Assembly: GCA_017464025.1 (NCBI GenBank)
Contig: JAFUEI010000052.1
Location: 1 to 64,000, forward strand
DNA length: 64,000 nucleotides
Source of the DNA: Paludibacteraceae bacterium
GTDB taxonomy: Bacteria; Bacteroidota; Bacteroidia; Bacteroidales; Paludibacteraceae
Direction: 5' to 3'
Positions 15,734 to 23,891 of this stretch are shown here, in pieces (position 1 is the stretch's first letter; each line of letters starts with the position of its first letter). The notes under the pieces are model-generated. The model was not told the origin of the DNA and searched no databases. It worked only from the letters and a program-made list of their open reading frames with translations. The position numbers and the translations under genes were made by a program.

Positions 15734-16732
15734 TTAGGCCTTGCCGTCGGAGCCGAGGACGTTGATGATTTTGTGCTTGTAGAGCTCCTCCATCAGGTCA
15801 CGGGCCGGGCCGCAGTATTTGCGCGGGTCAAACTCGGCGGGTTTCTCGGCGAACACTTTGCGCACGGCAGCCGTGAAGGCCAGACGCGAGTCGGAGTCGA
15901 TGTTGATTTTGCAAACAGCCGACTTTGCTGCCTTGCGGAGCTGCTCTTCGGGAATACCTACGGCATCGGGCAACTTGCCGCCATACTGGTTGATCATGTC
16001 CACATACTCCTGGGGCACGCTGCTCGAGCCGTGGAGCACGATGGGGAAGCCGGGGAGCTTTACCATGATGGCGTCAAGCACGTCGAATGCCAATGGGGGC
16101 GGTACCAGACGGCCCGTCTTCGGGTCGCGGGTGCACTGCTCGGGCTTGAACTTGTATGCGCCGTGGCTTGTACCGATGGAGATGGCCAGCGAGTCGCAGC
16201 CGGTGCGGGTTGCAAAGTCAATCACCTCTTCGGGGCGGGTGTAGTGGCTCTCTTCGGCCTGAACTTCGTCTTCCACGCCGGCAAGTACGCCCAGTTCGGC
16301 TTCTACCGTAACGTCGTACTGGTGAGCATAGTCAACCACCTTCTTCGACAGGGCGATGTTCTCCTCATAGGGCAGCGCCGAGCCGTCAATCATCACGCTG
16401 GAGAAGCCGAGGTCGATGCACGATTTGCAGAGCTCGAACGAATCGCCGTGGTCCAAGTGGAGCACAATCTGCGGATTCTCCCAGCCAAGTTCTTTTGCAT
16501 ATTCCACAGCACCCTGGGCCATATAGCGCAACAGGGTGGGGTTGGCGTAGTTGCGGGCGCCTTTGCTCACCTGGAGAATAACGGGGGATTTTGTCTCAGC
16601 GGAAGCCTTTATGATGGCCTGAAGCTGCTCCATGTTGTTGAAGTTGAAGGCGGGGATTGCATAACCGCCCTTGATGGCCTTGGCAAACATCTCGCGGGTG
16701 TTCACGAGGCCCAGTTCTTTGTAAGATACCAT
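15734..16732 (-). CDS. fba: Class II fructose-1,6-bisphosphate aldolase
   Basis: A 332-residue zinc-dependent aldolase of glycolysis and gluconeogenesis, cleaving fructose-1,6-bisphosphate to DHAP and glyceraldehyde 3-phosphate. Visible features are AIPAFNFNNMEQLQAI near the start, the metal-ligand motif LHLDHGDSFE, VMIDGSALPYEENI, the EAELGVLAGVEDEV region, ISIGTSHGAYKF and LHGSSSVP. These are the class II signature positions in order, and the length is normal. The gene is transcribed alone: it has a -7 element upstream at 16827-16834 and a strong bidirectional hairpin after the stop. The leader contains a 14-bp perfect palindrome (16801-16814). Confidence 0.96.
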   Translation of the reverse strand: MVSYKELGLVNTREMFAKAIKGGYAIPAFNFNNMEQLQAIIKASAETKSPVILQVSKGARNYANPTLLRYMAQGAVEYAKELGWENPQIVLHLDHGDSFELCKSCIDLGFSSVMIDGSALPYEENIALSKKVVDYAHQYDVTVEAELGVLAGVEDEVQAEESHYTRPEEVIDFATRTGCDSLAISIGTSHGAYKFKPEQCTRDPKTGRLVPPPLAFDVLDAIMVKLPGFPIVLHGSSSVPQEYVDMINQYGGKLPDAVGIPEEQLRKAAKSAVCKINIDSDSRLAFTAAVRKVFAEKPAEFDPRKYCGPARDLMEELYKHKIINVLGSDGKA

Positions 16733-16826
16733 GGTTGTTATGTTTTTATGTTGGTTTGTATATGTCAGTTTTTCTGCTTCTTGAGACCGGTTTTTCAGCC
16801 ACGGCGGCCGCCGTCCGGAGCGGCTG

Positions 16827-16834
16827 CAAAGTTA
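16827..16834 (-). promoter_or_regulatory. -7 element of the aldolase promoter
   Basis: Minus-strand TAACTTTG (plus CAAAGTTA) lies 25 bases past the malQ stop. The predicted transcript begins near a 14-bp GC-rich palindrome, ACGGCGGCCGCCGT (16801-16814). Confidence 0.6.
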
Positions 16835-16858
16835 CTCAATAATGCAGACCTGTGCAAG

Positions 16859-19537
16859 TCAGAAGCGTGCGGCCGTGAGGCTGCTCACTTTCTCGTTGAA
16901 GCTGTCGGCCTTCAGCAGGTCCTCCACCTTCAGGTGCATCCGGTAGCACCAGAAGTGGCGCGGGTTGTCCGGCAGGTTGATACGCTCCTGATGCTGGTCT
17001 TTCAGGCGCAGGTCGCCGTCAATGGCAAGCCAGTCCTGTAGCGGGAGAATCACCCAGATGGCAGGGCTGTACATGTGCTGGTTGATGATGAAGGACGCTA
17101 TCTCCGGCGTCATCTCCTTCGGGGCTTCGCCCCACCAGCCCATCTGATCGTTGTAGAAGCGCTGTGTCTTCTCTCTGTCTTCTTCCCACCACGCACGCAG
17201 CGGATTCATATCGTGGGTACCCGTGGTGCAGACGCTCAGGTAGGGGGCATCCGCCGGATGCGCAAACGTCACGGTCGGGTCTTTGGGCATACGCTGAATC
17301 TCAAGGGACAGAATCTGCAGTTCGTGCATCACGTCGGGCACGCAGGCCGGCACCATACCCAGGTCTTCGCCGCAGACCAGCATGTCGGTGGCATTGATCA
17401 GCGTGGGCAGCTTGCGCATAGCCGACTGTCGCCAGAACTCGTTATGACGGCGGTAGAAATAATCGTCGTGGATGCGGGCCAGCAGTTGGCGCTGGTCGTC
17501 CCACAACTCGCTGTATGAGTGCGACTGATACAGCGCAATACGCGGATGCAGCATCCATGGGTTGTCCTTGTCGCGCACAAACAGTACTTCGCAGTGCAGA
17601 TACATCAGCCCGTTGTACAGATTGCGCTTCTGCTCCTGCTCGGTGATGCTCAGCCCGTCAAACCAGGCCTGTATCTTCTGCTGGGTGTCAAACTCCTCTT
17701 TGAACCAGTAGATGTACTGGTCGTTGGTGTTGAAGAATGTCTGTTTCGCATAGTCGGTGTCATAACCGAACACATCGCCCATGAAGTTGCTGCGGATGTA
17801 GGGCTTCACCAGACGGTCCTCGTCCACAGCCACACCCATGTTCCACAGGTCTTGCATCGAGTATCCCATAGCCGGACAGAAGTGTCCGCAGAGACCCCAT
17901 ACGGCTGTTTTCGGCATCTGCCAGATGCGGAAGAACCCGAGGATATGGTCGATGCGGTAAGCATCAAAATAGTCCTGCATCTTCGTGAAGCGACGCCGCC
18001 ACCAGCGGAAACCGTCTTGTGCCATCACGTCCCAGTTGTAGGTGGGGAAGCCCCAGTTCTGACCGCTGATGCTGAAGTCGTCGGGCGGAGCACCGGCCGA
18101 CGCGTCAAGATTGAAGAGCTGCGGGTCGGTCCATGCATCCACCGAGTCAGGAGATATACCGATGGGTATGTCGCCCTTCAGGGCCACACCCTTCGAGTGG
18201 GCATAGCTGACAGCCTCCGAGAGCTGTTTGTCCAGATGGAACTGCAGGAAGTAGAAGAACGCCACTTTGTCATAATCCTTGGCCTCCGGCGAAGACAGCT
18301 TCTCTAAGTCTTTGGGCGAGAACGTGCTGTATTTCTTCCAGTCATAGAAATGCGGAGTGCCGTTTTTGTCACGCAGATAGCAGAACACGGCGTAGGGCAC
18401 TATCCACTCGCGGTTCTTCTCGAAGAAGGCCTTGTATTCCTCCGATGAGAACACGGCGTCTTTCTCGCGCTTGAAGATGGCCTGATAATAGCGCATCTTC
18501 TCGTCATATACCACTTGGTAGTCGGCTATCGTTTTGGCGTTGAATTCGGCCTTTGTGGCTTCATAGCGCTTCTTCTCTGCGGGGGTGAGCCTGCCCATTC
18601 GCTCCACGTTCAGATAGATAGGGTGCAGGGCAAACACCGACACGGCATTGTACGGATACGAGTCGCGGTTGGTGTGCAGCAGCGTGGTGTCGTTGATAGG
18701 CAGCGTCTGAATCATCTTCTGACCGGTCAGCGCCGCCCAGTCTGCCAGTTTCTTCAAGTCCAGGAACTCGCCGATGCCGAAGCCTTCGTCGGTGCGCAGC
18801 GAGAATACGGGCACCGCCACGCCGGCACCTTTCCAACGGGGCTGTGTGCGGCGGAAGCTGCGGTCGTTCTGCATCACGGTCACACCCTTGCTCAGTCCCC
18901 ATACCTGCCGGTTTTCGCCGTATTCCATATCAACCACCTTGCCCGACTTCAGCTCATAGACCACATATTTGTATTCTATCACCTGATCTTCTTTTACCTT
19001 GATGTCAGCCTGCCATATAGGGAAGTTCTTGTCCGACATCGGCAGTTTGTCTTCGGCATTCCAGTTGCCCAATTCCGGGATGTTGCCTAAGATGGCCACA
19101 CCCTGTGTGGGCAGTATCTGCGCAACATCTATCGAGAAACGCACATTGCCGTTCGCTTCGTGAGGACGCCCCGCACGTTTTTTCTCCTCGCGGCGGAAGA
19201 GAGCTTTTGAAAAAGCGGTAGAATGGAAAGCTTTTTCGTAATCCTGCACCTGCCAGAAGTCGTGCAGCACCACTTTCTTCTCGGTGTGAGTGAGAAGGAT
19301 ATGGCGTGCGTGTCCTGACTCGTAAAGATAACCGCCGTCTTGCAGACGGATGGCATAGCGGTAGGTCAGTTCGCCCGCAAAGTCGGTTACGGGTACGGCG
19401 GCGGTCCAGTAGTCTCCGCCTTGGCAATCCAGGCAGAGCGGACTCTGTTCGGTCCAGCCCAACAGCGGATTGTCGCTAATCACGCAGAGGGTCTGACCCC
19501 ATTCGGCGCGATAGTTGATGCAAAAAGAAAGTGTCAT
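16859..19537 (-). CDS. malQ: 4-alpha-glucanotransferase with N-terminal starch-binding domains
   Basis: An 892-residue GH77 enzyme that disproportionates maltodextrins in glycogen/starch metabolism. The first 230 residues contain two CBM20-like beta domains (GQTLCVISDNPLLGW and GVAILGNIPELGNWN, the latter a classical CBM20 start). This is the long plant-DPE2-like architecture common in Bacteroidetes. The catalytic part shows GFGIGEFLDLKKLADW, DIPIGIS, nucleophile D530 in AYRIDHILGFFRIW, acid/base E724 in GEDLGMVP and GTHDMNPLR. No signal peptide is seen, so it is cytoplasmic. It has a full-consensus promoter and is divergent from the ABC ATPase gene. Confidence 0.95.
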   Translation of the reverse strand: MTLSFCINYRAEWGQTLCVISDNPLLGWTEQSPLCLDCQGGDYWTAAVPVTDFAGELTYRYAIRLQDGGYLYESGHARHILLTHTEKKVVLHDFWQVQDYEKAFHSTAFSKALFRREEKKRAGRPHEANGNVRFSIDVAQILPTQGVAILGNIPELGNWNAEDKLPMSDKNFPIWQADIKVKEDQVIEYKYVVYELKSGKVVDMEYGENRQVWGLSKGVTVMQNDRSFRRTQPRWKGAGVAVPVFSLRTDEGFGIGEFLDLKKLADWAALTGQKMIQTLPINDTTLLHTNRDSYPYNAVSVFALHPIYLNVERMGRLTPAEKKRYEATKAEFNAKTIADYQVVYDEKMRYYQAIFKREKDAVFSSEEYKAFFEKNREWIVPYAVFCYLRDKNGTPHFYDWKKYSTFSPKDLEKLSSPEAKDYDKVAFFYFLQFHLDKQLSEAVSYAHSKGVALKGDIPIGISPDSVDAWTDPQLFNLDASAGAPPDDFSISGQNWGFPTYNWDVMAQDGFRWWRRRFTKMQDYFDAYRIDHILGFFRIWQMPKTAVWGLCGHFCPAMGYSMQDLWNMGVAVDEDRLVKPYIRSNFMGDVFGYDTDYAKQTFFNTNDQYIYWFKEEFDTQQKIQAWFDGLSITEQEQKRNLYNGLMYLHCEVLFVRDKDNPWMLHPRIALYQSHSYSELWDDQRQLLARIHDDYFYRRHNEFWRQSAMRKLPTLINATDMLVCGEDLGMVPACVPDVMHELQILSLEIQRMPKDPTVTFAHPADAPYLSVCTTGTHDMNPLRAWWEEDREKTQRFYNDQMGWWGEAPKEMTPEIASFIINQHMYSPAIWVILPLQDWLAIDGDLRLKDQHQERINLPDNPRHFWCYRMHLKVEDLLKADSFNEKVSSLTAARF

Positions 19538-19577
19538 GATATAGAGGGTTAAAGTTGTATTTTTGTTTTACAATCGG

Positions 19578-19608
19578 CAAAGGTACACAATTTTGCCGAT
19601 TCGGCAAA
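19578..19608 (-). promoter_or_regulatory. Promoter of malQ
   Basis: TACCTTTG (plus CAAAGGTA, 19578-19585) and TTTG (plus CAAA, 19605-19608) are separated by 19 bases, an exact consensus match. Confidence 0.78.
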
Positions 19609-19668
19609 ACCGGAAAGTGCCAAACAGTATGATTTTGTGTCCTGCTTGTCAATTTCAGGAAATAATAC

Positions 19669-19676
19669 TACCTTTG
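19669..19676 (+). promoter_or_regulatory. -7 element of the ABC ATPase promoter
   Basis: TACCTTTG lies 28 bases before the start codon. CTTG at 19644-19647, 21 bases away, is the best -33 candidate. Confidence 0.62.
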
Positions 19677-19703
19677 CAGCGGGAAGCAATAAAAAGCGCA
19701 TCT

Positions 19704-20363
19704 ATGGCATTCATTCAATTACAAGACATCCGCCACAGCTTCGGCCCCTTGGAGGTGCTACGCGGGGTAAACCTTGCCGTACAGAAGGGCGAGGTGGTCA
19801 GTATCGTAGGCAAGAGCGGAGCCGGTAAGACCACCCTGCTGCAGATTGCCGGTACCCTGCTGCGCCCCGACAGCGGCAAGGTCCTTATCGACGGCAAAGA
19901 TGTCTATGCGCTGGGCGAAAAACAACTGGCAGCTTTCCGCAACCGCCACATCGGCTTTATCTTCCAGTTTCATCAGTTGCTGCCCGAGTTCACGGCCCTT
20001 GAGAACGTCATGATGCCCGCTCTCATCGGAGGTTCCGACGATAAGAGCGCACGCCTCAAGGCGGCCTCCCTCTTGGACGAATTGGGTCTGGCGGAGCGCA
20101 TCACCCACAAACCGGCTCAACTGTCAGGCGGCGAAAAACAGCGTGTGGCGGCTGCCCGCGCACTAATGATGCAACCCGATGTCATTCTCGCCGACGAGCC
20201 CTCGGGCAGTCTGGACTCCCGAAACAAGCAGGAGCTCCACCGACTCCTCCTCTCGCTTCGGGAAAAATACGGACAGACCATTCTTATTGTCACCCACGAC
20301 AACGAACTCGCCTCTATCTCCGACCGCGTCATCGAGATGAGCGATGGACAGATAGCCGGATAA
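19704..20363 (+). CDS. LolD/MacB-type ABC transporter ATPase
   Basis: A 219-residue cytoplasmic ATPase subunit. The start at 19704 gives [24 protein letters not shown]; the frame extends further upstream but passes through the promoter. Walker A is GKSGAGKTT (36-44). The Q-loop is in [22 protein letters not shown], a sequence typical of LolD. The signature [15 protein letters not shown], Walker [14 protein letters not shown] and the switch histidine in IVTHD are all present. LolD works with LolC/E to release lipoproteins from the inner membrane, but no permease gene is adjacent. The exact partner is therefore inferred from similarity only; MacB-like or FtsE-like roles remain possible. Confidence 0.85.
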   Translation: MAFIQLQDIRHSFGPLEVLRGVNLAVQKGEVVSIVGKSGAGKTTLLQIAGTLLRPDSGKVLIDGKDVYALGEKQLAAFRNRHIGFIFQFHQLLPEFTALENVMMPALIGGSDDKSARLKAASLLDELGLAERITHKPAQLSGGEKQRVAAARALMMQPDVILADEPSGSLDSRNKQELHRLLLSLREKYGQTILIVTHDNELASISDRVIEMSDGQIAG

Positions 20364-20370
20364 ACCATAT

Positions 20371-20395
20371 AGAGACGTGCCATTGACACGTCTCA
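20371..20395. repeat. Dispersed GAGACGTG palindrome, copy 2
   Basis: GAGACGTG (20372-20379) and CACGTCTC (20387-20394) flank a 7-base loop. It sits 8 bases after the ABC ATPase stop, between two converging genes, so it may also help end transcription. Confidence 0.75.
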
Positions 20396-20451
20396 CACCC
20401 GAATGGTGTAACTCCTCCTTACACAACACTCTCTGTTTCTTCTCCGAATGG

Positions 20452-21573
20452 CTATTTCAAGGCTTTGTACAAGCCTCCCGGAAGCGGGCGGACCAGACCC
20501 CGCATTTCCATCATGAGCAGGGTGGAACTGATTTCGCTGTACGGACGAGCCGTCTGCATCACCAACAAATTGACGTGCATACCGTCAGGCTCCCCGCGGA
20601 GCATGTCCAGCAAAGCCTCCTCCTCGGCAGTCAGCTCTTCAAAGAGCTCGGTCTGCACCGCCGGCTGTTTTGAGCGGCTCTCCCATTGCATAAAACCGAT
20701 GATATCATCGGCATTTTCTACCAAAGCCGCTTTCTGTTGCTTGATCAGGTTGTTGCAGCCGCGCGATGCCTCGTCTTCCGGTCGGCCGGGCACAGCAAAC
20801 ACATCGCGGCTGTAGCCGTTTGCCATGTCGGCGGTTATCAGCGAACCGCCTTTCTTACGGCTTTCCACCACAAGCGTGGCATCACACAACCCCGCTATGA
20901 TGCGGTTCCTCGCCACAAAGTTCTGCCTGTCTGGCTCCGTACCCGTCATGTATTCCGTCAGGATGCCTCCCTTCGTCAACGCCTCCACGGCTACCTTCCG
21001 GTGTACGGCCGGATAGATGCGGTCCACGCCGTGACCGGGGATGATAAGGGTCGGAATATCCGATGAAATGGCTGCTTTGTGGGCGGTCACGTCAATGCCG
21101 TAGGCGAGACCGCTTACTATCGTCAGATCGGGCACGCGCTCCGCCAGGTCGGTGACAATCTGCCGGCAAATGTCTTTTCCGCGTTCGGAGGGCATGCGTG
21201 TCCCCACCACCGCCAAAAACCGACCCTCGTTGAGACGGAATCGACCCTTCCCGTAGAGCAGCAACGGAGCGTCGGGGCATTCGCGCAGGCGGTAAGGATA
21301 GTCCTCGTCCGTGAGTGCAAAGGTGCTGATTCCGTGTTTCTCTATGAAAGCAGCTTCTTGCTCGGCACGCTTGATAGCGGCGGCACGGCCGGACAGAACG
21401 GTCTTCACCGTCTCGCGCCGGATGTTGGGCACCGTCAGCCAGTCCGTTTCCTTGGCGAGGAAAACCGCTTCTGCCGAGCCGAAGTACTCCAACAGTTTCC
21501 TTGAGGTGTGAAGCCCTACCTCAGGCAGCAGCGGAAGCGCTATCAGATATTTCAGTTGCTCTGTATCTTGCAT
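20452..21573 (-). CDS. dprA: DNA processing protein DprA
   Basis: A 373-residue protein that loads RecA on incoming single-stranded DNA in transformation. An N-terminal SAM-like helical region is followed by the Rossmann core, with VGTRMPSERGKDICRQ, VSGLAYGIDVTAHKAAI, PGHGVDRIYPAVHRK, ENFVARNRI-type sequence (QNFVARNRIIAGL), KGGSLITADMANGYSRDVFAVPG and the CNNLIKQQKAALV end. A C-terminal winged-helix segment closes the protein. The start at 21573 is only 7 bases from the -7 box, so the mRNA is probably leaderless. Converges with the ABC ATPase gene. Confidence 0.94.
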   Translation of the reverse strand: MQDTEQLKYLIALPLLPEVGLHTSRKLLEYFGSAEAVFLAKETDWLTVPNIRRETVKTVLSGRAAAIKRAEQEAAFIEKHGISTFALTDEDYPYRLRECPDAPLLLYGKGRFRLNEGRFLAVVGTRMPSERGKDICRQIVTDLAERVPDLTIVSGLAYGIDVTAHKAAISSDIPTLIIPGHGVDRIYPAVHRKVAVEALTKGGILTEYMTGTEPDRQNFVARNRIIAGLCDATLVVESRKKGGSLITADMANGYSRDVFAVPGRPEDEASRGCNNLIKQQKAALVENADDIIGFMQWESRSKQPAVQTELFEELTAEEEALLDMLRGEPDGMHVNLLVMQTARPYSEISSTLLMMEMRGLVRPLPGGLYKALK

Positions 21574-21580
21574 GGCGCTG

Positions 21581-21610
21581 CAAAGATACAAAAATAAGAT
21601 GAGATACAAA
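21581..21610 (-). promoter_or_regulatory. Promoter of dprA, nearly adjoining the start codon
   Basis: TATCTTTG (plus CAAAGATA, 21581-21588) and TTTG (plus CAAA, 21607-21610) are 18 bases apart. Only CAGCGCC separates the -7 element from the ATG. Confidence 0.72.
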
Positions 21611-21629
21611 TGCCCCCACTGAATTTATA

Positions 21630-21657
21630 TTTCTCTGTGGATATGAGAACAGAGAAA
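21630..21657 (-). terminator. Hairpin at the end of the AT-rich island operon
   Basis: A perfect 9-bp stem, TTTCTCTGT (21630-21638) and ACAGAGAAA (21649-21657), has a 10-base loop. It lies 28 bases past the stop of the membrane HTH gene and is followed on the minus strand by TATAAATTC. Confidence 0.5.
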
Positions 21658-21685
21658 GTTGAAAAATAAATAACTGAAAACGATG

Positions 21686-22213
21686 CTATTGAATCTTGAA
21701 GAAGCCTATTGCAAACTCGTCAAGTTGCAAACTGGATATATTTAGCCTTTGGGATATCAGTTGTCTTCTCCTATAGAGCGTACGTTTCTCCATATCAAGG
21801 AAACTACAAATCTCAACATTATCCATTCCGATACCTAAGAACGTGAGAATCAGCAAATCCAAGTCCGTCAGGTTTGGGTATTCTTCCTTTAGATTTGTCA
21901 ACTGCGGGTGGAATAGCAATTCAATATCTGCTTTTGTTTTTCGGCAATAATTCGTCAGATGCAACAACATGTTTTCACGTAAGGTATGCTTGGAGTTGCG
22001 TGAGACGGGGAGGTCTGGTGTATGCAGAAGGTCGTTAATTTGAATTTTTATTTTCTCTAATAACACCTCTTTCAGACTATTAGTATCAATTTGTTTCGCT
22101 GCTTGCTCCAGTTTTTTTGATTGTGCAAAATAATATTGACAAATAATAGCGAGAATGAGTACTCCTATGATAATCAGAAGGAGTCCGTATAACTTTATTA
22201 ATAGCATGTTCAT
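21686..22213 (-). CDS. Membrane-tethered HTH (LuxR-like) protein
   Basis: A 175-residue protein. It has one N-terminal membrane helix (about residues 4-28, LIKLYGLLLIIIGVLILAIICQYYF), a helical linker with coiled-coil character (30-60), and a C-terminal helix-turn-helix (about 115-160: LTDLDLLILTFLGIGMDNVEICSFLDMEKRTLYRRRQLI). This resembles the C-terminal part of Bacteroidetes TPR-TM-HTH regulators but without the periplasmic TPR sensor. Its start overlaps the stop of the PH-like gene (ATGA), so the two are translationally coupled and the upstream protein may supply sensing. Base composition is clearly more AT-rich than flanking genes. DNA binding is inferred, not demonstrated. Confidence 0.7.
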   Translation of the reverse strand: MNMLLIKLYGLLLIIIGVLILAIICQYYFAQSKKLEQAAKQIDTNSLKEVLLEKIKIQINDLLHTPDLPVSRNSKHTLRENMLLHLTNYCRKTKADIELLFHPQLTNLKEEYPNLTDLDLLILTFLGIGMDNVEICSFLDMEKRTLYRRRQLISQRLNISSLQLDEFAIGFFKIQ

Positions 22214-22707
22214 TTCTTTTGGGGCTTTGTCTGCTTATAAAATAATGTTTCCCGTTTTTGATGTTCTTCTGTATCGTTGTGTTGCTGGAGATATTCAAAT
22301 AGTTCTTGCCTGTATGTGAGAGAAGATAGACGGTATGCGTTTTCTCCAACTTCAATATATAGGTGTTTCACGGGCTTGAATAAACTGCGTTTGAGAACGG
22401 GGTTTTGTATCGTGGATAAGGGTAGCTCTATGTCAAGCGACTTCTGGAAGAAGATATATTCTTTGATGAGTAGTTTGTTGTCTTTGATGATATAACGGTT
22501 TCTCATTGTATTAAGAAAGAAAACCACTGCAATAAAAACAAGTGCCACCACTATGATGAGAGAAGATGCCCAAGGGAATCTGTAAGGAATATCCGCGATG
22601 CGGCAGGCAGTATAAAAACATGCTTCATATAATCCCAACCAGCCTACGCCCCACATAGCAGTGAGAAGACGTATCCGAGGAGTTATAACATTGCTAAAGT
22701 CACTCAT
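22210..22707 (-). CDS. Two-helix membrane protein with PH-like domain
   Basis: A 165-residue protein with two membrane helices (about 15-36 and 45-66) followed by a domain reading RNRYIIKDNKLLIKEYIFFQKSLDIELPLSTIQNPVLKR. That sequence is typical of bacterial PH (bPH) domains, in which a strand-rich sequence follows Y-x-I-x-x-x-x-L-x-I/V. The C-terminus is charged and helical (LQQHNDTEEHQKRETLFYKQTKPQKK). Translation is coupled to the HTH gene downstream, and the frameshifted lipoprotein gene ends 40 bases upstream, so all three look like one operon. The function is unknown; bPH proteins sit at membranes and often accompany stress or signalling genes. The gene is AT-rich. Confidence 0.65.
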   Translation of the reverse strand: MSDFSNVITPRIRLLTAMWGVGWLGLYEACFYTACRIADIPYRFPWASSLIIVVALVFIAVVFFLNTMRNRYIIKDNKLLIKEYIFFQKSLDIELPLSTIQNPVLKRSLFKPVKHLYIEVGENAYRLSSLTYRQELFEYLQQHNDTEEHQKRETLFYKQTKPQKK

Positions 22708-22747
22708 ATACGTTGGAATAAAAAAATATCTACTTAAAATAATAACT

Positions 22748-23678
22748 CTATTGATGAGTTACGAAATCATAAGCTACTGCCATCTGACAACTCTCCCACG
22801 ACATTGCAACAAGGCAAGAGACAATCATGGCACCAGGGAGAGCAATATGCGGACCTGCTGTTATTAAAGCTCCGCCAATAGTAGCATCAGCAAGAGCGAA
22901 GTCAACACATTTTCTGAGAGTTTCCTGATTCTCTCTCTTTCTACGTTCCTTTTCTGTTTCTTGATTTTCACTATTGTCATCTTCTTCCTCATTTTCATCT
23001 CCGTTGTCTTCTCCTCCTTCTACATTTTGATGTATATGGTGGGATACAACTTTCCATCTTTCCATATTGCTGGGTTGACTCCAATAGTAAAATGAAGCCG
23101 GAAAAATGCTTAATATTATTTCTAATTCTTCTTCTATGAGGGGATCATAATATGTCGAATATAGATTGTAACTATATTCATATAGTTGTTCTATAGGTGT
23201 ATAAAGAAGGGACGTTGGGCTCAAATAATTGAATATAGTAGTATATATTTCTTCCCATACAGAATAATAAGTGGAATCTCTCCAATCTTAAATTATTCAC
23301 ATAACTATTTAAGAAATCGCTTGCACTTGTATAGGAAAAATATGTTTCGTCAAAAGGAGAATAACCATAATTTCTAGCATAAGTATCTATACATAAATCA
23401 ATAAGTGAAGAAGCATAATCTTCATACCCCATATTATGCGTAGTACTATCTGCTATAAATTGTTCGTATAGAGTCAAAACGGAATCTAAAATATCATTAT
23501 GTATGATTCCATATGTTTGAAAATCGGAGTATTGCTGTAGATGATTCTCCAATATCAAATTTTTCATTCCTTTCCCATTGTCGTAATAATCGTTTGTTGT
23601 ACGACAAGAGTAGAACAAGAATCCCATTGAGAGAGATATTAAAAAAGTACGTAAAATAATTTGCTTAGCGTGTGTCAT
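22748..23678 (-). pseudogene. Lipoprotein gene interrupted by a +1 frameshift
   Basis: The 5' frame starts at ATG 23678 with a lipoprotein signal (MTHAKQIILRTFLISLSMGFLFYSC, Cys25) and runs to a stop at 23178. A second frame, open from about 23287 to a stop at 22748, reads on in protein-like sequence (DWRDSTYYSVWEEIYTTIFNYL, then YEYSYNLYSTYYDPLIEEELEIILSIFPASFYYW). Dropping one A at 23288-23289 joins them as ...VNNL-DWRDS..., giving about 309 residues. The C-terminal half has an acidic, low-complexity stretch (EDNGDENEEEDDNSENQE) and a small-residue hydrophobic end (IGGALITAGPHIALPGAMIV). The cause could be a real mutation, a sequencing error or programmed shifting. The function is unknown. 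Confidence 0.65.
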
Positions 23679-23711
23679 ATTTGCATATTTTTTTATTGAT
23701 TGTTTTTTCTG

Positions 23712-23744
23712 CAAAGATACAGCATGAGGTGGCTACAATGCAAA
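23712..23744 (-). promoter_or_regulatory. Promoter of the AT-rich island operon
   Basis: TATCTTTG (plus CAAAGATA, 23712-23719) and TTTG (plus CAAA, 23741-23744) are 21 bases apart, 34 bases before the lipoprotein start. Confidence 0.7.
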
Positions 23745-23873
23745 TAATAAAATACTAAAGGTGGCAAATAAGAGAAGCGAGAGAGGCTGTTAATGAGTGT
23801 AATAGGGAACGTGATATTCGTAATTTTGCTAAAGTCTGACCCTATCTTGACTTGAAAGGCGAATTTTTAGGAA

Positions 23874-23891
23874 GGATGAGGTGTGTCATCC
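23874..23891 (-). terminator. Hairpin overlapping the vanZ-like stop codon
   Basis: GGATGA (23874-23879) and TCATCC (23886-23891) pair around a 6-base loop and overlap the stop codon. On the minus strand TTCCTAAAAATT follows, so termination there is plausible but weak. Confidence 0.4.

Noticed and set aside
16801..16814. 14-bp perfect palindrome as a terminator for malQ
   Set aside because: It has no loop-sized centre and no T run; it is noted only as a feature of the aldolase leader.
22748..23224. Separate 158-codon gene with a TTG start
   Set aside because: The frame is open and protein-like well upstream of this TTG, to 23287, and joins the preceding lipoprotein frame with a one-base change, so it is the 3' part of a frameshifted gene.
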